Position numbers and translations under genes: made by a program. Shown here in pieces: positions 24,418-32,428 of a stretch of 34,706 nucleotides of DNA (position 1 is its first letter; every line of letters starts with the position of its first letter). The notes beneath the pieces were generated by a model that saw only the letters and a program-made list of their open reading frames with translations, made no database searches and was not told where the DNA came from. This DNA comes from Alteromonadaceae bacterium (GTDB lineage Bacteria > Pseudomonadota > Gammaproteobacteria > Pseudomonadales > Oleiphilaceae), in assembly GCA_013393545.1 (NCBI GenBank), contig JABXHG010000120.1:1-34706 (forward strand), read 5' to 3'.

Positions 24418-26687
24418 CGGTTTCGGCCCTGGCGCTTGGCCTGGTACATGGCCTGGTCCGCCTGCCGGAGCAGCTGGTCGGCATCCAGCTCTTCGGCTTG
24501 CGGGTACAGGGTGTAACCCACGCTGATGGAAACCTCCACGCTGTGGTCAGCCACCCAGGCCGGCTCCACCACCGCTTTCAGCAGGCGGTCGAGCAGCGAT
24601 TCCAGTGCCTCCTGGCCATCGACGTTGACCGCAATAGCGGCAAACTCATCACCGCCCAGCCGGGCCAGGGTATCTTCCTCGCGCAGGACCTCGCGCATAC
24701 GCCGGCCCATTTCAATCAGCAGTTCGTCGCCAGCATCGTGGCCGAAAGCATCGTTAACCGGCTTGAACTCGTCCAGATCAATGTAGATTACGCCAAGCTG
24801 GTAACCGTGCCGGCTGGCCTGGGCCATGGACTGGTGCAGGCGCTCGGCAAACAGCACCCGGTTGGGCAGGCCGGTCAGCGCATCGTAGTGGGCCATGGTG
24901 CGCAGCTTTTTCTCGGATTCCTTCAGGCGGGTGATGTCACTGAACACACCGACAAAATGACTAAGCTGTTTTTTGTCGTCGAACACGCTGCTCAGGGTCA
25001 GGTTCAGAATCAGCCGTTGCCCGTCACGACTGCGACTGCGGAATTCGCCGCTCCACACCCCGTGCTTGCGCGCCGCCACCAGAATGGCACTACCCTCATC
25101 CACCGGCATGGGCGGCAGGCTGCCAACCGACTCACTGCGTTCGCGGCCAGTGATCTGCTGATAGGCCTCATTAGTATCGATCACCACACCGTGGGAGTCG
25201 GTAATGAATATGGCTTCCCGGGCATTATCGAACACCTGCACAGCCAGACGCATACGGTCTTCGGCTTCCTTGCGCCGGGTGATGTCGTACCAGGAACACA
25301 GGATAAACGGCACTTCAAAGCCCTGTTCGTACACCGGCGCCAGGGTCATATCGACCCAGACATCGCTGCCGTCCGAACGGACAAACACCCATTCGGTGTT
25401 TACCGCATCCCCCAACTGAGTGCGGCGCAACAACATGTCGAGCTTTTTGGCGGAGATTTCGTCATCTGGCTGAGTATCCGGCGAAAACGCCGCCAGGCTT
25501 TTCCCCAATAACGAAGCCTCAGCGGTATAACGCAACAACTTGATGGCCGCCCGGTTGCAATCCACCAGCTCGGTACCACGCAGCATCAACATCGGCTGCG
25601 GCCAGCTGGCCACCAGCTCCCGCTGCCGCCGTTCTTCCCTGGCCAGCTGCCGGCGCTTACGGCCCAGCCAGACGCTGGTAAACACCAGCAGTACAAGCAG
25701 CACCGCCACCGCCGTAATCCAGGCCCGGTACTGGTGAAGCACGTCCACCCAGGTAATCCGTGGCGCCTGATCATAGGGTGCGACCCGGAGAGTACGAGCC
25801 AGGTCTTCCACGGCCCGGTAATCCGCCGGCGGCGAGAAGCCCGCCAGACCAGCCGCCTGCGCCGCCGGGTGGTCCGGCTCCAGGGCAAACAGGGCAGAGG
25901 CAATGCGACGTATCAGACGATCATCCACGTGAGGCAGAGAAACCAGCGGCCATTCCGGATACAGACGGGTAGAGATCCGGAACGGATAACCAGTGAGCTT
26001 CTGCGGGTTGATCACCTTGAGTTGGTCGGCCAGCTCCGGCGACTGAACCAGACGCTCTTCCAATACCCCGGAGCGAATAAAGCCAACGTCGGTGTCGCCA
26101 TTGATCACAGCCCGGATTACCCGGTCATGATTGCCCAGGTACAACACCTTGCTGCTGCGCCGGACATCCATACCCACAGTCGTCAACTCCAGAGCCGGCG
26201 CCTGATAGCCGCCCATAAAATGCACACCGGGCGAGGCAATGCTGGCACCCTTGATGTCTTCCAACGTCTGAATATCTTCCCGGTCGGCACGGGTGAATAT
26301 CAGCCCGCCGATGCTGCCGGTACTCTGACCCTGCCAGTCGCGCAGCAGGGTGGCCAGCACACCGGTCAGGCTACGTTGGCTACGAATCAACAGGAAATGG
26401 CTGGGATTGGTCAGGAACAGATCAACCTGGTTGGTGGCAATGGCGCGGTTCATGGCCTCCTGATCATGCACCGCCAACCGAACACGAATGCCGGTTCGGT
26501 TGCTCAGGTAATCCACCAGCGGCTGATACTGCTGGTGCATGAGCGCATCTTCCCGGTAATCCAGAACCGCCAGCGTCAGGGAATTGTCCACGCTCGAGTG
26601 CATGGGCTGGTTCTGCTCACGAGCCTGCACAGCCGAAGCCGCCAGCATCATCAACCAGACCAGTACCAAATAAGACAACCGATTCAT
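24387..26687 (-). CDS. PhnD-like periplasmic domain, two PAS domains and GGDEF diguanylate cyclase
   Basis: The 766-residue membrane protein begins with a signal peptide (about 1-22). A PhnD/PBP-type ligand-binding domain follows (about 38-300; LTLAVLDYREDALMHQQYQP, FLTNPSHFLL, GGLIFTRADREDI). One membrane segment lies at 323-342, then two PAS domains (about 350-600), and a GGDEF domain with an intact GGDEF at 678-682. The autoinhibitory I-site RxxD (REED) is five residues before it, so synthesis and product inhibition of c-di-GMP should both work. The PhnD domain suggests sensing of a small anionic ligand such as a phosphonate. The ATG overlaps the stop of the substrate-binding lipoprotein gene, so the pair is coupled. 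Its 3' end overlaps the Na/Pi gene by 31 bases. Confidence 0.9.
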   Translation of the reverse strand: MNRLSYLVLVWLMMLAASAVQAREQNQPMHSSVDNSLTLAVLDYREDALMHQQYQPLVDYLSNRTGIRVRLAVHDQEAMNRAIATNQVDLFLTNPSHFLLIRSQRSLTGVLATLLRDWQGQSTGSIGGLIFTRADREDIQTLEDIKGASIASPGVHFMGGYQAPALELTTVGMDVRRSSKVLYLGNHDRVIRAVINGDTDVGFIRSGVLEERLVQSPELADQLKVINPQKLTGYPFRISTRLYPEWPLVSLPHVDDRLIRRIASALFALEPDHPAAQAAGLAGFSPPADYRAVEDLARTLRVAPYDQAPRITWVDVLHQYRAWITAVAVLLVLLVFTSVWLGRKRRQLAREERRQRELVASWPQPMLMLRGTELVDCNRAAIKLLRYTAEASLLGKSLAAFSPDTQPDDEISAKKLDMLLRRTQLGDAVNTEWVFVRSDGSDVWVDMTLAPVYEQGFEVPFILCSWYDITRRKEAEDRMRLAVQVFDNAREAIFITDSHGVVIDTNEAYQQITGRERSESVGSLPPMPVDEGSAILVAARKHGVWSGEFRSRSRDGQRLILNLTLSSVFDDKKQLSHFVGVFSDITRLKESEKKLRTMAHYDALTGLPNRVLFAERLHQSMAQASRHGYQLGVIYIDLDEFKPVNDAFGHDAGDELLIEMGRRMREVLREEDTLARLGGDEFAAIAVNVDGQEALESLLDRLLKAVVEPAWVADHSVEVSISVGYTLYPQAEELDADQLLRQADQAMYQAKRQGRNRYCGFSENLS

Positions 26688-27652
26688 GCCAGACTCCCGG
26701 GCAGATAGTCACGGGTGCACAGGTTGTCCAGATCCGGCACGGTATCAATCAGGCCTTCCTGCGCCAGCATATTGGCCAGCCGCCCGGCCACTTCCTCTAC
26801 CCGGCCGCCGGCTGCCAGATAGCTGCGATTGGCGGGCAACTGCGGCAGCATGACCGAGGCCATGGCCTCGCGCACGGCCTCGGGGCTGACGCCCTGGCGG
26901 GTGGCAATCCGATAGACCGCATCGTGTCGATTACGCACCAGATGCTGAAGACCCCGGAAGTGCCCACGCACCAGATCGGCGATCGCATCCGGCTTTTTAC
27001 GCTCGGCCTCGCGACGCACCACCAGCAGATCAGAAATGGTATCGGGAATCTCGCTGCTGTCGAACAGGCGAATGGCTCCGGCTTCCTCCAGCCGGGAAGC
27101 CACCGGCTTGTAACCGACCGACACATCAATCACCCCCTGATGCCAGGCCTCCAGGTGTTCACTGACCGGCATATCCACTATCGAAATCTGCTCAGTACTC
27201 AGCCCTGCGCGCTCCAGCATGGCCAGCAACACTACCCCGGAAACCCCGTTCAGCTCCACGCCCACTGAACGGCCCACCAGGTCCGACAGTTCGGTGATCT
27301 CCGGGCGGGCCAACACCATATCCGAGCCCACCGACACATTGGTGACGGCCACCACTCGCACCGGCACACCCTCGGCAGACACCCGCAGGGCTTCATCCAG
27401 CGTTAAGGCTGCAGCGTCCAGTTCGCCGGACAACATGCCGTCGATCGAATCCCGGGCGGCCCGGCCCTTGGTCAACTGCACCGTGGCCGGCAACCAGTCA
27501 AACTCTTCAGCCAGATACAGGGTTTCGTAGCCAATCCAGGGATGAACGCCGGTTATCAGCGGCGACGGACGGGCGCAGCCAACCAGGCTGCCGGTCATTG
27601 CCGCCACGGCGGACAGCTGTAGCGACAATTGAAGGAAAGAGCGACGGTGCAT
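26684..27652 (-). CDS. NMT1/THI5-type substrate-binding lipoprotein
   Basis: The 322-residue protein starts MHRRSFLQLSLQLSAVAAMT with the Tat-like RRSFLQ and a lipobox LVGC (Cys 26). It should be a Tat-exported lipoprotein facing the periplasm. The mature part (ITGVHPWIGYETLYLAEEFDW, then SVGVELNGVSGVVLLAMLE) has the two-lobe binding-protein pattern of the NMT1/THI5 or taurine/nitrate SsuA-like families. No permease or ATPase gene is adjacent. The stop overlaps the start of the PhnD-PAS-PAS-GGDEF gene by 4 bases, which suggests that it supplies a ligand signal to that cyclase rather than to a transporter. The ligand is unknown. Upstream lysO is 115 bases away on the same strand. Confidence 0.85.
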   Translation of the reverse strand: MHRRSFLQLSLQLSAVAAMTGSLVGCARPSPLITGVHPWIGYETLYLAEEFDWLPATVQLTKGRAARDSIDGMLSGELDAAALTLDEALRVSAEGVPVRVVAVTNVSVGSDMVLARPEITELSDLVGRSVGVELNGVSGVVLLAMLERAGLSTEQISIVDMPVSEHLEAWHQGVIDVSVGYKPVASRLEEAGAIRLFDSSEIPDTISDLLVVRREAERKKPDAIADLVRGHFRGLQHLVRNRHDAVYRIATRQGVSPEAVREAMASVMLPQLPANRSYLAAGGRVEEVAGRLANMLAQEGLIDTVPDLDNLCTRDYLPGSLA

Positions 27653-27767
27653 TCATTGCTCCGGGCGATGGATGAGTCCGGTTAAAGTGTAAACTATTGT
27701 TACTATAACCGACTACGTAACCAACGCATTGAATCGAATCAATTTCACTCTCTTTTTTCGATATCGC

Positions 27768-28676
27768 TCAACCCATCGACAAGAACACGCCCATCAGAAC
27801 CGGCGACAGAAAGGACAAAAGGAAGCCGGAGGCAATGGCCACCGGAACGCAGGTGAGCCCGCCGGAGCTGCGGATCACCGGCAGGGTAAAGTCCATGGCG
27901 GTGGCACCGCCATAACCAATGGCGACCGCCGGCCGGGCACCGATCACCAGGGGGATCAACGCCAGGGCAATGATTTCCCGCAGCACGTCGTTCAAAAATG
28001 CCACCCCGCCCCAGGCCGGGCCCAGGGCATCGCCGATGACAATACCGGAGAGCGAATACCAGCCGAAGCCGGAGGCCATGGCCAATGCCTGGTGCCAGGG
28101 CACCTCAAGCCAGGGCGCCAGAGCCAGCCCGGCCAGCAGAGAACTGACCACCAGCACCGCCGCGATGCCCAGCCCCTGTCTGTTCATCAACAACTTGCGC
28201 AGCGACAGGCCGGCATTGCGCAGCTGCAAACCAATCAGGAACAGCAAGAGCATCAGCGCGCCAGTGGCCACGTCTTCCACCAGAGGCAATGACGGGAACA
28301 GGAAATACCCCAGCAGAACCCCGGCCAGGACTGCCAGCAGCGGTTTAAAGCCGGCCATGAACAGGCGTCGATACCCTGGGCGCTCACCGGCGCTGCCGGC
28401 CTCTACCGCCATTGGCTGCCAGCGGTGGAACAGCCACAGGCCAGCCACGTTGGCCACCAATAAAACCAGCACCAGACTGGTCACCTGAACGGCCATGGCG
28501 CCAAGCTGTTCCAGCAGCCCCTGCATTTGCCCAAGCCCCAGACCCAACAGGCCGAGAATGAAATACACCAGGGTTTCGACGGTGTAGTGAATCACCGTCA
28601 TCAGCCGGCGATTGGACAAGGCAATGGCGAACCCCAGAAACAGGGGCGCCAGAATCAGCAGGGCACCGGTCAGCAT
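27768..28676 (-). CDS. lysO: Lysine exporter LysO
   Basis: The 302-residue inner-membrane protein matches E. coli LysO/YbjE (299 residues) along its full length. It exports lysine and toxic analogues such as thialysine. Shared blocks are LLLFLIGLQLRNAGLSLRK, LMNRQGLGIAAVLVVSSL, ALAMASGFGWYSLSGIVIGD, FLNDVLREIIALALIPLVI and GGATAMDFTLPVI. About eight hydrophobic segments are visible. GAGG lies about 6-9 bases before the ATG. It follows the DUF2288 gene by 36 bases and precedes the substrate-binding lipoprotein, so it may be co-transcribed with signalling genes. Confidence 0.92.
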   Translation of the reverse strand: MLTGALLILAPLFLGFAIALSNRRLMTVIHYTVETLVYFILGLLGLGLGQMQGLLEQLGAMAVQVTSLVLVLLVANVAGLWLFHRWQPMAVEAGSAGERPGYRRLFMAGFKPLLAVLAGVLLGYFLFPSLPLVEDVATGALMLLLFLIGLQLRNAGLSLRKLLMNRQGLGIAAVLVVSSLLAGLALAPWLEVPWHQALAMASGFGWYSLSGIVIGDALGPAWGGVAFLNDVLREIIALALIPLVIGARPAVAIGYGGATAMDFTLPVIRSSGGLTCVPVAIASGFLLSFLSPVLMGVFLSMG

Positions 28677-28712
28677 GACAGCCTCGAAACAGGGGGATTA
28701 GCGGTGGGAAAT

Positions 28713-29033
28713 TCAGTGCAGATTCTGGCCGGAGCGGTCCTGCACCAGTACCCAGGGGGCAATAACCACGGCCCAGAGTTCGGCGTTGCGATCGTACCAG
28801 GCACGGGCCAGATCCGGGGAGACCTCGCCCACCTGGCCGGCGCTCAGCCAGTGTTCAAACTGTGCCTTGTTGTCGGCGGAAAGCTGGGCGGCCACGTTCA
28901 GCAGGTCCAGCTCCGGGGCCACGCGCACCACCTGACCACGGGCGTAGTAGGTTTGCAGCTCGTGCCAGTGGATCCGGGAGGTTTCCAGATTGAGTTTGGC
29001 TTTGAGTTCTTCCGGGGATTCGGCAGATGACAT
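28713..29033 (-). CDS. DUF2288 domain protein, small cytoplasmic
   Basis: The 106-residue protein has the DUF2288 signature: KLNLETSRIHWHELQTYYARGQVVRVAPELDLLNVAAQLS near the N-terminus and a C-terminal VVIAPWVLVQD. There is no signal peptide or membrane segment. Its function is not established. GAGGT lies 5-8 bases before the ATG. It sits between the single-domain response regulator and lysO with 36-base gaps on both sides and is probably part of that transcript. Confidence 0.88.
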   Translation of the reverse strand: MSSAESPEELKAKLNLETSRIHWHELQTYYARGQVVRVAPELDLLNVAAQLSADNKAQFEHWLSAGQVGEVSPDLARAWYDRNAELWAVVIAPWVLVQDRSGQNLH

Positions 29034-29069
29034 GTTGACCTCGTTTAACCTGATTTTCCGGCGCGCAGA

Positions 29070-29483
29070 CTACCGTAAATCGAGAGAGTTCGCATCCGGC
29101 TGGCAGTTCACCAACGCACGAATCTGGTCCCCGAGGGTCATCGGGTCAAACGGTTTCGGGATCACGCCAATGGCGCCCATGGCCCGGTATTCCTCCACCT
29201 CCGACGGTTGCAGGCGGGCGGTCATGAACACCGCCGGCACTTTCAGACCCTCTGGCCGGTTGCGCAGGGCCTGCAGGGTTTGCGGGCCATCCATGCCCGG
29301 CATCATCACATCCAGCAACACCAGGTCCGGCTCAAAGTCGTCAATTTGCGCCAACGCCTGCTGGCCGGATTCGCACAAACACGTCTCAAAACCGCCAACA
29401 TCCACCAACGCCAGCTCGGCCACGGCGCGGATGTCCGGGTCGTCTTCCACGTACAGAATCCGGTTCAGCGGTTCACTGGCCAT
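29070..29483 (-). CDS. Single-domain response regulator (CheY-like)
   Basis: The 137-residue protein is a lone receiver domain. The acidic pair is D14-D15 (YVEDD), the phosphoacceptor is D58 (LLDVMMPGMDG), then the Thr of FMTAR and the Lys of PKPFD. It has no output domain, so it probably acts by binding a partner, or as a phosphate carrier or sink in the neighbouring phosphorelay. The start ATG follows GGAGG, which lies at the end of the upstream REC-HDOD gene. The gap between these two is 3 bases. Confidence 0.92.
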   Translation of the reverse strand: MASEPLNRILYVEDDPDIRAVAELALVDVGGFETCLCESGQQALAQIDDFEPDLVLLDVMMPGMDGPQTLQALRNRPEGLKVPAVFMTARLQPSEVEEYRAMGAIGVIPKPFDPMTLGDQIRALVNCQPDANSLDLR

Positions 29484-29486
29484 TCC

Positions 29487-30632
29487 CTATTCCTCCGCCT
29501 TTTCTGTCTTGCTGGCAATATGCACACCCAGGCGCTCAAGAAGGCTCTGGCAGATGTCATCCTCCTGCCGCCCCTCGGCAATGAGTGCGGCAGCGCGCAT
29601 GATCAGCCTGTCATTGCGCACAGCATCTTTCTGTAAAAAGTGCACGGCGCCGATCAGTTCGCGCAAATCCAGTGACAGGCGCCACTGCACTTTCAGGCGG
29701 TTGCCATAGGCCTGTGCCCACTCCTGCAGGCACTGTTCGGCCTGGTCTTCCTCAAGTTTACCGCCCTTGCCGACAAATTGGTTCATCACCGAAATCACCG
29801 CCAACTCACCCACGCGACTCAGCAACCCGGCTTTCTGGAACATTTCCGGGCGCTTACGCATGGATAGGGCAATGCGCTGGGCCTCACGCCCCACTTTCAG
29901 CGCCTGCTCCTGATACTCCGAGGCCAGTTTTGCCAGCTCCGGCGACTGGATTTTGCGCCCGACATCCAGCGACATGGCCAGAGCCTGGTTCAGCGCCATG
30001 GGCACACCCATCAGATTAATGGCGTCTTTCACGCTCTCCACCGGTTTGCCAGTGCGCCGAAACGAACTGCCGTTGGCGACATCCAGCAGCCGGGTCACCA
30101 GCGCCGGCTGTTCACGCCAGCGCTCAGCCAGGTTGGCCGGCGAGAGTTCATCAGCCCGGGCCATCAGCTCCATGATCTCCGCCGGGTCCTGTTCGCCGGG
30201 CAGCTGGATAACATGCTCGAGGGATTCCTCGAGCATCGTCTGCAGGTTCAGCTCGTTTTCAGCCACCGGGCCCGGCTCAATCAGGGCAGCCAGCCGTTCA
30301 TGCACCATTTCCACGCTGAAGGGCTTGGTGATATAGCCACTGATGCCATAGTGGGCGGCCTTGAGCACGGATTCCCGGTCTGAACGACCGGACACCATCA
30401 CAATGGGCAAATCCTTGTCGCGTTCGCGCAAGTGCCGGACCAACTCAAGACCGGAGCCGTCTGGCAGGTTCCAGTCGGTGATTACCAGTTCGAACGGCTG
30501 TCGGCTGGCACCCGCCATGGCGTCTTCCAGGTTGCGGAACTGTTCAACCGTGGCGCCCGGATAGGCGCTGGCGATCACGGTTTCCAGCAGCTCTCCCACC
30601 AGTTCATCGTCTTCAAGTACCAATACGTTCAT
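29487..30632 (-). CDS. Response regulator with HDOD output domain
   Basis: The 381-residue protein has an N-terminal receiver (about 1-120) with acidic residues E7-D8-D9, phosphoacceptor D53 (ITDWNLPDGSG), Ser/Thr at VMVSGR and Lys at YITKPF. The following region (about 165-345) resembles HDOD: WREQPALVTRLLDVANGSSF, then VESVKDAINLMGVPMALNQALAMSL. HDOD domains are catalytically degenerate HD relatives that usually act through protein contacts, often in c-di-GMP or chemotaxis signalling. It lies 19 bases from the frameshifted GGDEF gene and 3 bases from the CheY-like gene. HDOD is a sequence-pattern call and the exact boundary is approximate. Confidence 0.85.
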   Translation of the reverse strand: MNVLVLEDDELVGELLETVIASAYPGATVEQFRNLEDAMAGASRQPFELVITDWNLPDGSGLELVRHLRERDKDLPIVMVSGRSDRESVLKAAHYGISGYITKPFSVEMVHERLAALIEPGPVAENELNLQTMLEESLEHVIQLPGEQDPAEIMELMARADELSPANLAERWREQPALVTRLLDVANGSSFRRTGKPVESVKDAINLMGVPMALNQALAMSLDVGRKIQSPELAKLASEYQEQALKVGREAQRIALSMRKRPEMFQKAGLLSRVGELAVISVMNQFVGKGGKLEEDQAEQCLQEWAQAYGNRLKVQWRLSLDLRELIGAVHFLQKDAVRNDRLIMRAAALIAEGRQEDDICQSLLERLGVHIASKTEKAEE

Positions 30633-30652
30633 GCGCCGGTTCCAAACATCCG

Positions 30653-32321
30653 TTAATCGTCGCCAAACACGGTAACACCGTTGCGCCCGGCGCGCTTGCG
30701 TTGATACAGCGCCTGGTCGGCGGCATCGATGGCATCGTCGCCGGTCACATGGTGATTGATGGCGGCAATGCCCGCCGAGAGGGTCACGCCGAAGGCCTCT
30801 TTGCTGCAGTTAAACGTCAGCTGCCGGAAGGCTTCGGCAATGTCGGTGAACAGCTGGCGTGCCGCTTCGGTGTCGCAGTGCGGCAGCACCACCAGGAACT
30901 CCTCGCCGCCGTAACGGCCGATCATATCGGTCTCCCGCAAGCGGTTACGCAGTGTATTGGCCAGAGCCTTGATCACCACATCACCACACCGGTGGCCGTA
31001 GGTATCGTTGATCTGTTTGAAATGGTCCAGGTCCACCATCACCACGCTGGCCGGATGGCCGTCGCGCCGGCAACGGGCCAGCTCTATCTCCGCTTCCTGC
31101 TTGATCAGTGAGTGCTTGAGCAGGCCGGTCAGGCTGTCGCGGTTCATCAGGCGGAACAGCTGCCGGGCGCGGAAACAGCGGATGCGCACCGCCCGCACCA
31201 GGTAGCCGTCGGACACGGGTTTGGTCAGAAACTCATCCGCCCCCCCGGGACAGGGCTTCCAGCTGGTTTTCCCGGTTGTCTTCAGAGGACAGGTAAATAA
31301 TCGGCAGGCTCAACCATTGGGGATCAAACCTCACCATGCGCGCCAGGGTCACGCCGGAGTGGCGGCCCAGTTGCACATCCATCAGCAGGATATCCGGCCG
31401 GAAACTGGATAGCTCAGTCATCAACCGCATGGGGTCTCTGACCCAGCACACATCGATACCGGCCGAGCGCAAGACCAGAAAATAGTGCTCCGCCAGTTCC
31501 GGGTCGTCCTCCACCAGCACCACGCGGCCCTGAACCCGGGTGCTGCGTTCCAGCGCCAGGTAGTCGATACGCTCGGCCAGCTCCGGCAGATCCGGAGAAC
31601 GGCCGAAAAAACCATCGGCGCCAAGTGCTGCCACCTGATAGCGGCTGTCGAAGGACACGTCTTCACTCAGGCACACCACCGGAATGCGCTTTACGTTTTC
31701 CCGGGGGCTGGCATCACGCCGGGCCATCACCCCGGCCAGGCGATCATCGGCACACAGGATCACGGTGGCCACGCCGGTTTCGCGGGCCAGTGTGTCGATA
31801 ATCTGTGCGTCGGTGCCCGTCATCAGCTGGCAGTCAAAGCCGTAGGCCGACAGCGCGCCGATCAGCCACTGATGATCAGTGTCGTGCGCGGGCACAATCC
31901 GCACGGCCACCTTCAGGCCATGACTACCTTCGGTACGTTCCGCAGCGCCACTGGCGGCGTCATCCTCCGCCACCGGCATTGGCGGGCTTTCCAGCATGGT
32001 ACGAAGCGCCAGAATTTTCTCCACCGCCAGGCTGGACACCTGCTGCTCAGCCCCTGCGGCGGCCTGAGCCTTTAGCATTTTTTCCAGACTGCGGGCGGCC
32101 TCGCCCATTTCCGGAAAGCCGAAGGTGCCGGCAGAACCCGCCAGCCGGTGCAGGCGGGCGCAGACATCTGCCATCACGGTCTGGTCAAAGCCCTGCTCCC
32201 GCATGACTTGTGCCCGGCGCTCGAGTTCTTGCAGATCCCCGGCAGCCCTGGCGGCGAATCGCTTACGCAAATCCGCCAGACGGGATGACACATCGCCGGA
32301 GGCGGCTGAATCCTTGGTCAT
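30653..32321 (-). pseudogene. Hpt-REC-REC-GGDEF response regulator, split by a +1 frameshift in a 7-G run
   Basis: Two adjacent frames together encode one protein. The first carries an Hpt domain (phospho-His in HRLAGSAGTFGF), a degenerate receiver lacking the usual acidic pair, and a full second receiver (VLVEDD, phosphoacceptor in LLMDVQL), then hits TGA just after LEALSRGGG. The second frame starts with DEFLTKPVSDGYLV and continues into a GGDEF domain with RYGGEEF and an intact RETD I-site. Removing one G from the run of seven (C at 31240-31246 on the plus strand) restores one frame, giving LEALSRGADEFLTKP and rejoining the conserved Lys of receiver 2. It may be a real inactivation, phase variation or sequencing error. 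A GTG at 31216 might start the GGDEF part alone. The ATG at 32321 is preferred; 32378 is an alternative. Confidence 0.88.
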
Positions 32322-32428
32322 TGTTCTATCCGGGTTTCGTTTGGATTGGTTGACATAATCCTCTATTCTCCGGCTCATAAAAACACGTTTGAACGGCCGG
32401 TGCCATCATCACTTGGGGTTAGTTTGCC

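Noticed and set aside
32322..32428. Strong divergent promoter in the kinase/Hpt gap from the perfect TTGACA at 32350
   Set aside because: The best -10 (TCATAA) is 19 bases away and poor, so it is noted only in the kinase entry.
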